6,385 nt of DNA from an uncultured Clostridia bacterium (lineage in GTDB: Bacteria; Bacillota; Clostridia; Lachnospirales; Anaerotignaceae): assembly GCA_937888765.1 (NCBI GenBank), contig CALASU010000028.1:1-6385 (forward strand). Reading direction: 5' to 3'. The position numbers and the translations under genes are program-made. Under the pieces are notes generated by a model. It was not told where the DNA came from and made no database searches. It saw nothing but the letters and a program-made list of their open reading frames with translations. Position 1 is the first letter of the stretch; each line of letters begins with the position of its first letter. Of this stretch, positions 1 to 5,904 are shown piece after piece.

Positions 1-26
1 GGGGGGGGGGGGGGGACACCCCCCCA
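1..26. repeat. Homopolymeric G15 run with C7 tract (G:C hairpin)
   Basis: The window opens with fifteen consecutive G, then ACAC, then seven C (20-26). Positions 9-15 can pair with 20-26 to form a 7-bp all-G:C stem with a 4-base loop. A long G run can be a genuine slippage-prone tract or an artefact of assembly or sequencing at a contig edge. The sequence alone cannot separate these. No gene or promoter is attached to it within the window. Confidence 0.6.
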
Positions 27-204
27 CAAATCTTTGCTCCAAGCGGGTTTTTGAAAGGGGTTTTAAGGGGGTTGTCAGACATCTTCCTTGCAGGAAGACG
101 GCTTCGCCGCCGCCTCTATCTTGGCGGTGCCTCACTTTTCCCAAGAAAAGAAAGTTTTCCCCTTTTGGAATTCTAGTTTTAGAAAAACAATTTTATCGAT
201 AACT
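27..204. other. Non-coding interval with small hairpins; no gene supported
   Basis: No open frame here has a convincing ribosome binding site or a recognisable protein. Three short inverted repeats are visible: TCTTCCT/AGGAAGA (82-88 with 92-98), CCGCC/GGCGG (110-114 with 123-127) and TTCTA/TAGAA (171-175 with 180-184). Three G runs (45-47, 57-60, 67-71) follow the G15 tract. A minus-strand frame starting at a GTG at 131-129 stays open to the window edge, but it translates into low-complexity sequence ending in polyproline and I do not call it. The mix of GC-rich hairpins and homopolymers resembles a dispersed intergenic repeat, but only one copy is in view. Confidence 0.45.
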
Positions 205-237
205 AAAAAGGAATCTCGCAAAGCGAGATTCCTTTTT
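205..237. terminator. Bidirectional intrinsic terminator after the flavodiiron gene
   Basis: Positions 205-219 and 223-237 form a perfect 15-bp inverted repeat with a 3-base loop. The core is GGAATCTCGC on one arm and GCGAGATTCC on the other, with A runs on one side and T runs on the other. Read on the minus strand, the core stem is followed by TTTTT, a classical intrinsic terminator. Read on the plus strand it is followed by seven T, so it should also stop transcription entering from the left. It begins only a few bases after the TAA of the flavodiiron gene (244-242), which marks the end of this transcription unit. Confidence 0.92.
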
Positions 238-241
238 TTAG

Positions 242-2773
242 TTACTTACAGAATACATCCTGAAATGTCTTTTTCTCTTTCACGCCCGCACTGAGCTTCA
301 TCATGCGGGAGGTATCGCCCAGCAGTACCGCACCGCAGAGCATGTCATGATAGAAATATACACGTTCCAATGTCTGTTTGAAATCGTCTCTGATTTCCAC
401 AACTTTATAATGCTTATTCGCATCTGTACCCACATCGCCGATGGAGAACAATGCCGTATCCATGCCATGGAAGTTCAGACCGCTTTCTTCGGGGATATAG
501 GTCAGGGCTTCGCCTGCGGCATTTGCCCCTGCGATATACCCCATTTCTGCCGCTACAGACCAGAGAGCAATATTTTTGCCTGCAAATTCCGCACAGTCGC
601 CTGCCGCATAGATATCCTGTACAGATGTCTGCATCTGTTCATCTACCAGTACCGCACGGTTTGTTTCCATGCCTGCGGCTTTTGCGATTTCGATATTTGC
701 ACGTACACCAGTGGAAACGACCACCAGATCAGCGGCTACTTTCGTGCCATCCGCAAGCAGTACGCCGTCCACATGATCTGCACCGCTGATTTCTGCAATC
801 TGTACACCTGTCTGAATGGAAATTCCTTTTTTCGCCGCAATATCAATCAGCATCGCCGCCGCTTCTTTATCCACTTTGCCTGCCATCAGTACAGGAGCCG
901 CTTCCAAAACCGTCACTTTCAAGCCAATCTTATGCAGTTCCCAAGCCGCTTCCAGACCAAGCACGCCGCCGCCGATGACAACCGCCGCATTGGCATTCTC
1001 TGCCAGTCTGTTCACCTTCTGTACATCTGCAATGCTGCGGATGGAAACCACTTCGGGCAGTTCCTTGCCCTTGAAAGGAGGAACAAAGCTATGCGCGCCC
1101 AGTGCATAGATACATTTATCATAAGGATATACAGAGCCGTCTGTCAGAACGACCTGTTTCTGTTCTGTATCAATACGTTCGGCTTTGCTGTTCAGCAGAA
1201 GCTGAATACGTTTTTCTTCATACCACTGTGCCGCTTCGCTTGCAATTGCACCGTTTGCAACCGCACCAAAAAGGCGTTTTGTCAGCTGTGGTCTGTCGTA
1301 AGGCAGTTCGCTTTCTTCGGAAATCATAGTGATTTCTGCCGCTTCATTACGAAGACGGATCGCCTTTGCCGCATTGAGTGCCGCTGTACCGCCGCCAAGG
1401 ATTACAAATCTTTCTTTTTCATGCAGACGGAAGCCTGTATCGGGATCTGCCACGGGCACAAAGTATTCTGCACCCACACCGCAGACAGGACAGGTTTCCA
1501 TGGAAGAATCAAAAATTTCCCCACAGACAACACATTTCACAAGTTTGCCTCTTGCAGAAGGCTTTTTATATTCTTCTTTATCCAGCATATGCAGGGCAAA
1601 ACGATAGCCAAACGCCACCGCATCCTCCAGTTCTTTTTCGGAGGGTTTGAAGCGTACACGGAAACCGTCCATCACACGCAGATGGATCTGTTTCAGACGT
1701 TCCATGATATGAGGTACGCCCTCACCACTCCAGCCGTAGCTACCGAATGCAGATGCCGCTTTGCCGCCGTGAATAGGGGGATACATCCCTGTCGTCAGAT
1801 CCCAGATCGGTTTCAGGGCTTCCTGCAGAATGGTAGGTGTACCAAACAGGATACCGTTAGCCGCACCGATTGCACCCGCAACCTCTGCCGCATCTGCTGT
1901 TACCAGATCATAAGATTTTACGTCGATGTCGCCCGCTTCTTTGATACCCTCTGTAATTTTTTCCGCCAGTTCTGCTGTATAGCCATAGGCACTTACATAA
2001 GGAATCACAACAGTCGGTTTTTCGTTTGCGGGGATTTTACACCATTCGTCGTAAATCTGCAGGAGCTCGGGAATATGGCTGTCCAGTACAGGCCCGTGAC
2101 CGGGACAGATCATATCTACTTCCAGAGAACGCACCAGCTTCAGTGCCGCTGTCATGTAAGGGTCTTTGAAAGGGCCAAGAATGTTATCAAAATAATATTT
2201 TGTTGCTCTGAGATACCCGTCATAATCTGTTACGGTGCTTCTGAGAATGCCCTCATGCGCATAATGAGAACCAAAGGAGTCACAGGTCATCAATACCTTA
2301 TCTTCCACAATATAAGTATACATCGTATCCGGCCAGTGCAGATTCGGCAGAACATAGAATTGCAGTGTCTTATTGCCGATCTTCAGTTCATCGCCGTTCT
2401 TTACAGTAATGCTGTAGAAATCTCTGTTAATGATATGCTGCAGGAAGCTGATGGCTGTCGCCGTTGCAATGATCTTTACCTTGGGATTCTGCGCAATGAT
2501 ATGTTCAATAGAGCCCGCATGGTCGGGTTCTGTGTGGTCTACTACGATATAGTCGATCTTGGAACAGTCCAGCTGTTCCTCTAATGTTTCTTTATATTCT
2601 CCGTAAAACTTTTCTTTCGCTGTTTCAAATAAAACAGTCTTGTCCCCTGCTTTCAGAATATAGGAATTGTATGTTGTACCGAACTCGGTATGCATGATGA
2701 TGTCAAATACACGCAGGTTTTTGTCTAAAATCCCTGCCCAGAATAAGTCATTTTTCAGCTTCACTGTCTTCAT
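242..2773 (-). CDS. Class F-like flavodiiron protein: flavodiiron core + rubredoxin + NADH:rubredoxin oxidoreductase fusion
   Basis: This 843-residue cytosolic protein should reduce O2 to water (possibly also NO to N2O) using NADH directly. Residues 1-250 are a metallo-beta-lactamase-like diiron domain. All seven expected ligands are visible: H80, E82, D84, H85, H146, D165 and H226. Residues 253-400 are a flavodoxin domain with an FMN loop around S261-T266 and a GTPT motif at 311-314. A short-spacer rubredoxin follows, with C414/C417 and C428/C431 (only 10 residues between pairs). Residues 455-843 are a two-dinucleotide-fold oxidoreductase: FAD GxGxxA at 460-465, NAD(P) GGGVLGLE at 601-608 with acidic E624 ending the second strand (favouring NADH), and a second FAD motif AAGD at 723-726. 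The domain order matches the class F flavodiiron proteins known from clostridia; usual short FprA proteins of about 400 residues lack the last two parts. The ATG at 2773 has GAGGTGA (2787-2781) 7 bases upstream. The gene lies last in the cluster, with a terminator right after its stop. The NADH oxidoreductase part might also feed the neighbouring superoxide reductase; that is inference. Confidence 0.95.
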   Translation of the reverse strand: MKTVKLKNDLFWAGILDKNLRVFDIIMHTEFGTTYNSYILKAGDKTVLFETAKEKFYGEYKETLEEQLDCSKIDYIVVDHTEPDHAGSIEHIIAQNPKVKIIATATAISFLQHIINRDFYSITVKNGDELKIGNKTLQFYVLPNLHWPDTMYTYIVEDKVLMTCDSFGSHYAHEGILRSTVTDYDGYLRATKYYFDNILGPFKDPYMTAALKLVRSLEVDMICPGHGPVLDSHIPELLQIYDEWCKIPANEKPTVVIPYVSAYGYTAELAEKITEGIKEAGDIDVKSYDLVTADAAEVAGAIGAANGILFGTPTILQEALKPIWDLTTGMYPPIHGGKAASAFGSYGWSGEGVPHIMERLKQIHLRVMDGFRVRFKPSEKELEDAVAFGYRFALHMLDKEEYKKPSARGKLVKCVVCGEIFDSSMETCPVCGVGAEYFVPVADPDTGFRLHEKERFVILGGGTAALNAAKAIRLRNEAAEITMISEESELPYDRPQLTKRLFGAVANGAIASEAAQWYEEKRIQLLLNSKAERIDTEQKQVVLTDGSVYPYDKCIYALGAHSFVPPFKGKELPEVVSIRSIADVQKVNRLAENANAAVVIGGGVLGLEAAWELHKIGLKVTVLEAAPVLMAGKVDKEAAAMLIDIAAKKGISIQTGVQIAEISGADHVDGVLLADGTKVAADLVVVSTGVRANIEIAKAAGMETNRAVLVDEQMQTSVQDIYAAGDCAEFAGKNIALWSVAAEMGYIAGANAAGEALTYIPEESGLNFHGMDTALFSIGDVGTDANKHYKVVEIRDDFKQTLERVYFYHDMLCGAVLLGDTSRMMKLSAGVKEKKTFQDVFCK

Positions 2774-2797
2774 AAATCCTTCACCTCATTATCTTCA

Positions 2798-2830
2798 TTC
2801 TGATTAAAAAGAGGAACTTTCTGATTAAAA
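2798..2830. repeat. 12-bp perfect direct repeat, 21-base period, before the flavodiiron gene
   Basis: TTCTGATTAAAA occurs at 2798-2809 and again at 2819-2830, identical in all 12 positions and offset by exactly 21 bases, about two helical turns. The first copy lies between the ribosome binding site and the terminator-like hairpin; the second makes up most of the hairpin loop and part of its stem. The spacing is compatible with tandem protein binding on one face of DNA, but a simple local duplication explains it equally well. Confidence 0.6.
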
Positions 2831-2843
2831 GTTCCCCCTTTTT
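2806..2843 (-). terminator. Intrinsic terminator or attenuator between dfx and the flavodiiron gene
   Basis: GGAACTTT (2813-2820) pairs with AAAGTTCC (2828-2835) around a 7-base loop, and the stem extends imperfectly through G:C and A:T pairs on the outside. Read on the minus strand the hairpin is followed by CTC and then TTTTT, as in an intrinsic terminator. It should end much of the transcript coming from the superoxide reductase gene. It lies only about 20 bases before the flavodiiron ribosome binding site, leaving no room for a promoter in between. It would therefore sit inside that gene's own 5' leader if the promoter is further upstream. Confidence 0.65.
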
Positions 2844-2863
2844 TATGCTTTATTTTTTTATTA

Positions 2864-2883
2864 CAAAAGCATTCATGCTTTTG
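2864..2883. repeat. Inverted repeat in the dfx-flavodiiron gap
   Basis: CAAAAGCAT (2864-2872) is the exact reverse complement of ATGCTTTTG (2875-2883), separated by two bases, so the realistic hairpin is about 8 bp with a 4-base loop. No T tract follows it on the minus strand, so it is not a standard terminator there. It may be an operator or an RNA stem in the leader of the flavodiiron gene; nothing in the sequence decides between these. Confidence 0.5.
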
Positions 2884-2894
2884 CGTATCAGGGT

Positions 2895-2942
2895 GCAGGG
2901 AAATGATTTCCCTGCTGGGGGTATTGGGGGCAAAGCCCCCAA
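2895..2942. repeat. Two GC-rich palindromes just after the dfx stop codon
   Basis: GCAGGGAAAT (2895-2904) is complementary to 2906-2915, a near-contiguous 21-base palindrome. TTGGGGGC (2924-2931) pairs with GCCCCCAA (2935-2942) around an AAA loop. Both lie directly downstream of the superoxide reductase stop (2949-2947) on its transcript. Neither has a following U run, so they are not canonical intrinsic terminators, but they could stabilise the mRNA 3' end. Such G5/C5 hairpins with a 3-base loop look like REP-type intergenic elements. Confidence 0.6.
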
Positions 2943-2946
2943 GGTC

Positions 2947-3330
2947 TTACACTTCTTTTTTCCACAGACCATGCAGGTTGCAGTATTCATATGCCGCAAC
3001 GACTTCTTCGCCCTCAGCCAGTGCAAAGATCGCTTCGGGTGCACCTGTGTGATCCAGATATTTCAGCTGTCCGCCCTGATTTGTGTGCAGATAGATCCAT
3101 GCAATGTGGTGTTCTTCCAGCATAGGATGCTGTACATCGCCTACAAATACTTTTACCTGTCTGCCGTCCACTGTTACCACGGGAACGTGTTTTTCAGCCG
3201 CACCGTCAGATGTATTTGCTTTCATTTCCTGCATCTTTTCGCCGCAGCACATTACGGGAACGCCTTTGTCCTCTACCATAACGATGATGTTTTTGCAATG
3301 ATTACATTTAAAAAATCTAGGTTCTTTCAT
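2947..3330 (-). CDS. dfx: Desulfoferrodoxin (2Fe superoxide reductase)
   Basis: This protein reduces superoxide to hydrogen peroxide without making O2, taking electrons from rubredoxin; it acts in the cytosol of anaerobes. Its 127 residues match the usual length of the two-iron form. The N-terminal desulforedoxin-like domain has four cysteines for centre I: C9, C12, C28 and C29. The C-terminal domain has the centre II set: H48, H68, H74, C117 and H120 (C-x2-H near the end), plus the active-site E46-K47 pair just before H48. All ligands are present, so activity is expected. The ATG at 3330 is preceded by AAAGGAGG (3346-3339) with an 8-base spacer, which fixes the start. It lies 114 bases after hydF and 173 bases before the flavodiiron gene, both on the same strand. 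The downstream rubredoxin and oxidoreductase modules are plausible electron donors. Confidence 0.96.
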   Translation of the reverse strand: MKEPRFFKCNHCKNIIVMVEDKGVPVMCCGEKMQEMKANTSDGAAEKHVPVVTVDGRQVKVFVGDVQHPMLEEHHIAWIYLHTNQGGQLKYLDHTGAPEAIFALAEGEEVVAAYEYCNLHGLWKKEV

Positions 3331-3444
3331 AATAACTGCCTCCTTTTTCTTCTTTCACAGTATGCTCTCTTTTTTTGATTCTATTTCTATTTATATTTTC
3401 CATTTTCCTCTCTTTTATGAAAAAAACAGGAATCTGAACACTTT
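3331..3444 (-). other. Purine-rich leader between hydF and dfx
   Basis: The minus strand of this gap is overwhelmingly A and G from about 3420 down to the dfx ribosome binding site. I looked for a promoter: TATAAA occurs at 3396-3391 on the minus strand, but nothing like TTGACA stands 16-18 bases upstream. No strong terminator follows hydF; a T7 run is preceded only by a 3-bp CAG/CTG stem. Readthrough from hydEF into dfx is therefore possible. A weak or non-sigma-A promoter cannot be excluded. Confidence 0.4.
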
Positions 3445-4638
3445 TTAAATGCCGAGCGGTGCAATGCTTCTTTCCAGAATCCCATTGATATAGGCAATAC
3501 AGATGCCATAATTTGTCATGGGAATCTTCTGATCCGCCGCACAGCTTAAGCGGTATTTCATTTCTCTTTCATTCAATGTACAGCCGCCGCAATGCACGAC
3601 CATTGCATAGGGGGATAAGTCATCAGGGAATTCCCTGCCGCTTGTGAATGTAAATTTCACATCTTTGCCCGTATGCTGTAAAATCCAACGGGGCAGCTTC
3701 ACAGTACCGATATCCTCACACTGGCGATGATGGGTACAGCCCTCGGAGATCAGAACAGTATCCCCATCTTTCAGCTGTTCCAATGCCCTTGCCCCTGCCA
3801 CAGTGCTTTCCAGATTGCCCTTATAGCGGGCAAAGAGGATGGAAAATGATGTCAGCGGCAGATCCTTCGGAATGGCTTTGGAAACCGTACCAAAAATCTG
3901 ACTGTCCGTAATCACAAGCTTTGGACGCTTGCCCAGTGTTTCCAGTGTCTGCACAAGCTCTGTTTCCCTGCACATAACAGGAATCGCTCCCGCTTCCAGA
4001 CAGTCCCGAATGGTCTGCTGCTGCGGCAGGATCAACCTGCCCTTTGGTGCGGCAGAGTCAATGGGAATGACCAATACCACAAAATCCTGCGGCTCCAATA
4101 AATCTGCCACGATACGGCGATTGTTTTCATTTGCAGGCACCTGCTTTGCCAGCAGTTCCTTTAATTCGTGAACCCCCATATTTTCCACAGCACTCACGGA
4201 AATGATATGTTCTATTCCTTCTGTCTGCGTATCCTCTGCCTGCGGTAAGTCAGCTTTGTTTTTTACCACAATACAGGGAATTTTCTTTTCCCGAATTCGC
4301 TCCAGAATAGCAATATCTTCTTCTGTGATTCCTACAGAACCGTCATAAACTAACAGTGCAATATCTGTTTTATTCAGAATCTGATAGGTTTTCTGTACCC
4401 TAAGACTGCCAAGCTCTCCCACATCGTCAAGCCCCGGGGTATCAATCAACATCACAGGCCCTAACGGAAGCAATTCCATCGCCTTTGGTACAGGGTCTGT
4501 TGTTGTCCCTGCCACATCGGATACCACTGCCAGTGCCTGCCCTGTTAAGGCATTGATGATACTGGATTTGCCTGCATTGCGCTTGCCAAAAATCCCAATA
4601 TGCACTCTTTCTGCTGCAGGTGTACTGTTCAGGCTCAT
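3445..4638 (-). CDS. hydF: [FeFe]-hydrogenase maturation GTPase HydF
   Basis: HydF is the scaffold that assembles the 2Fe subcluster of the H-cluster from the products of HydE and HydG and hands it to apo-[FeFe]-hydrogenase. The 397-residue protein has an N-terminal Ras-like GTPase domain: P-loop GKRNAGKS (18-25), a GTTT element (44-47), DTPG (66-69), NKAD (127-130) and SVSA (147-150). A middle dimerisation region leads to the C-terminal iron-sulfur domain, where the family signature C-x-H ... H-C-x2-C is complete: C301, H303, H349, C350 and C353, with 45 residues between the two histidines. The length is typical. The start is fixed by the ATGA overlap with the hydE stop (4638-4635) and a GGGAG ribosome binding site (4650-4646) 7 bases upstream, inside hydE, so the two are translationally coupled. 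Confidence 0.97.
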   Translation of the reverse strand: MSLNSTPAAERVHIGIFGKRNAGKSSIINALTGQALAVVSDVAGTTTDPVPKAMELLPLGPVMLIDTPGLDDVGELGSLRVQKTYQILNKTDIALLVYDGSVGITEEDIAILERIREKKIPCIVVKNKADLPQAEDTQTEGIEHIISVSAVENMGVHELKELLAKQVPANENNRRIVADLLEPQDFVVLVIPIDSAAPKGRLILPQQQTIRDCLEAGAIPVMCRETELVQTLETLGKRPKLVITDSQIFGTVSKAIPKDLPLTSFSILFARYKGNLESTVAGARALEQLKDGDTVLISEGCTHHRQCEDIGTVKLPRWILQHTGKDVKFTFTSGREFPDDLSPYAMVVHCGGCTLNEREMKYRLSCAADQKIPMTNYGICIAYINGILERSIAPLGI

Positions 4639-5702
4639 GCTTCCACTCCCTTTCTGCCCAATTCTCCCGCAGGAAAATCTCCTCTGTCTGTTACGACCTC
4701 ATAGCCGATTTCCTGCATTTCCGCTCTGAGCAATGCCAGCCCTTCGGCAGCTTCATCGCCCATACAGCGTTTGTTATCATATAAGCTGTACTGCTTTCTT
4801 CTCTCCTTTGGCGAAAGATTCGGCATAACGACATTTGCCCCTGCCAGAATCCCCAGCTTTCGCCCATCGGGATGAATCGTGGATAATGCTGTTGTCGCAG
4901 GCAAAAGCACCTTCGGCAGCATGATCCGCAGTAAGCCCAGTAAAAACAGTGTTAACTCTAATGTACCCGCCGTTTCATTGGCAAATTTCGTATCCTTATG
5001 CGGAATGAATGGACCAATACCCGCCATTTCCGGCTGTAATTCCTGCAAAAAGAGCAGATCTTCCGCAATACGTTCTGTTGTCTGATACGGCGAGCCGACC
5101 ATAATACCGCTTCCCACCTGATAGCCCGCTTCTTTCAGCGCATACAGGCAATCCTGTCTTTCTGCTGCAGAAAGAGGTTCGGGGTGCAGCTGGCGGTAAT
5201 GGTCTGTATTATAGGTTTCGTGGCGAAGCAGATAACGGTCTGCCCCTGCCTGCCGAAACGCCTGATACGTTTCTTTTGTCTTTTCCCCGATGGAAAGTGT
5301 GATGGCACAATCGGGAAATGCTGTTTTCATTCTATGAATCAGGGCTGTCATCCGTTCTGTATCGAACCAGGGATCTTCGCCCCCCTGTAGTACAAAGGTA
5401 CGGAAGCCCAGTGCATAGCCATTTTCACAGCAGGAAAGGATCTCATCTTCTGTCAGCCGATAGCGTGCAAGATTTGCATTACTCTTTCGGATACCGCAGT
5501 AATAACAATCGTTTTTGCAGTAATTGGTGAACTCGATCAATCCGCGGATATAGACTTTGTTTCCGTAATGGGTATGACGGATTACCCTTGCACGTTCAAA
5601 AACCTTCTGTGCAAATACCTCTGTCCTGCCCTCCAGTAACGCTATCCATTCTTCCTTGGAAAGTCGATGTTCCCGCTCCAGCTTTTCCAGCAATCTTTCC
5701 AT
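4635..5702 (-). CDS. hydE: [FeFe]-hydrogenase maturation radical SAM enzyme HydE
   Basis: HydE is a radical S-adenosylmethionine enzyme acting with HydG and HydF to build the bridging dithiomethylamine-containing 2Fe subcluster. The 355-residue length fits the family. The radical SAM cluster motif C-x3-C-x2-C is at C62, C66 and C69, close to its position in characterised HydE. A GGED motif (107-110), which contacts SAM in radical SAM barrels, and a PFIPH segment (231-235) follow. The C-terminal auxiliary cluster seen in some HydE proteins needs three cysteines; here only C313 remains in that region, so the second cluster is probably absent, as in many homologues. The ATG at 5702 is preceded by AAGGAGG (5716-5710) with a 7-base spacer. 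A strong promoter lies immediately upstream, making this the first gene of the cluster. The stop overlaps the hydF start by 4 bases. Confidence 0.97.
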   Translation of the reverse strand: MERLLEKLEREHRLSKEEWIALLEGRTEVFAQKVFERARVIRHTHYGNKVYIRGLIEFTNYCKNDCYYCGIRKSNANLARYRLTEDEILSCCENGYALGFRTFVLQGGEDPWFDTERMTALIHRMKTAFPDCAITLSIGEKTKETYQAFRQAGADRYLLRHETYNTDHYRQLHPEPLSAAERQDCLYALKEAGYQVGSGIMVGSPYQTTERIAEDLLFLQELQPEMAGIGPFIPHKDTKFANETAGTLELTLFLLGLLRIMLPKVLLPATTALSTIHPDGRKLGILAGANVVMPNLSPKERRKQYSLYDNKRCMGDEAAEGLALLRAEMQEIGYEVVTDRGDFPAGELGRKGVEA

Positions 5703-5722
5703 CTGATCTCCTCCTTATATTC

Positions 5723-5750
5723 AGTATAGCAGATTTTTCTGCAAAGTCAA
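5723..5750 (-). promoter_or_regulatory. Sigma-A-type promoter of hydE
   Basis: On the minus strand TTGACT (5750-5745) and TATACT (5728-5723) are separated by 16 bases; each differs from the vegetative consensus at one position. The spacer contains the inverted repeat GCAGA/TCTGC (5729-5733 with 5738-5742), which could be an operator half-site pair. Initiation about 7 bases after the -10 box would fall near 5716, right at the ribosome binding site, giving an unusually short leader of about 15 bases. Confidence 0.85.
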
Positions 5751-5767
5751 TAATAATCATTATTATT
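5749..5767. promoter_or_regulatory. Fur/PerR-family operator-like inverted repeat at the hydE promoter
   Basis: AATAATAATGATTATTATT (minus-strand reading) is a perfect 9-1-9 inverted repeat overlapping the last two bases of the hydE -35 box. Its 7-1-7 core TAATAAT-G-ATTATTA differs by one base per arm from both the Fur box (TGATAAT) and the PerR box (TTATAAT) known from Bacillus. The position would let a bound repressor block RNA polymerase. The assignment to Fur or PerR is open, and AT-rich DNA can give such repeats by chance, though 9 of 9 at a promoter is notable. Confidence 0.6.
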
Positions 5768-5904
5768 TAGGAATTATTTTATGCTTTCTTTTTTGTTGAT
5801 ATAGTTGAAAATTATCTTGATTGGGGTTTCGTGTTGTAATCCTACACAGTTTTTAAGTTCTAAAAAGCTAAAATGTGTTTTTGTTGAGGGTATATCACCC
5901 CAGC

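Noticed and set aside
347..2584. 745-residue open frame on the plus strand opposite the flavodiiron gene
   Set aside because: It is antisense to a gene with complete catalytic motifs. Its translation is rich in Cys, His, Phe and Arg without any domain pattern, and there is no ribosome binding site. It is open because of the codon bias of the real gene.
2850..3044. 64-residue minus-strand open frame overlapping the end of dfx
   Set aside because: It lies in another frame of dfx and runs into the palindromic gap; there is no start signal or recognisable product.
2845..3378. 177-residue plus-strand open frame opposite the superoxide reductase gene
   Set aside because: It runs through the intergenic palindromes and is antisense to a fully recognised gene. 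It has Cys/Phe-rich low-information sequence and no ribosome binding site.
3317..3403. 28-residue minus-strand frame overlapping the dfx start, a possible leader peptide
   Set aside because: The GAGAGG before its ATG is too close and lies in a purine run where such motifs arise by chance. The peptide is only A-rich codon sequence (Asn, Lys, Arg, Glu).
3421..3447. Possible terminator after hydF (T run on the minus strand)
   Set aside because: The only pairing before the T run is a 3-bp CAG/CTG stem, too weak for an intrinsic terminator.
5830..5849. Imperfect palindrome GTGT...ACAC in the divergent region, considered as a Rex or biotin-type operator
   Set aside because: Only four bases per arm pair, and the sequence does not match the Rex consensus TTGTTAANNNNTTAACAA or another operator I know.
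5888..5900. GGGT...ACCC short inverted repeat
   Set aside because: A 4-bp stem with a 5-base loop and no associated signal is expected by chance.
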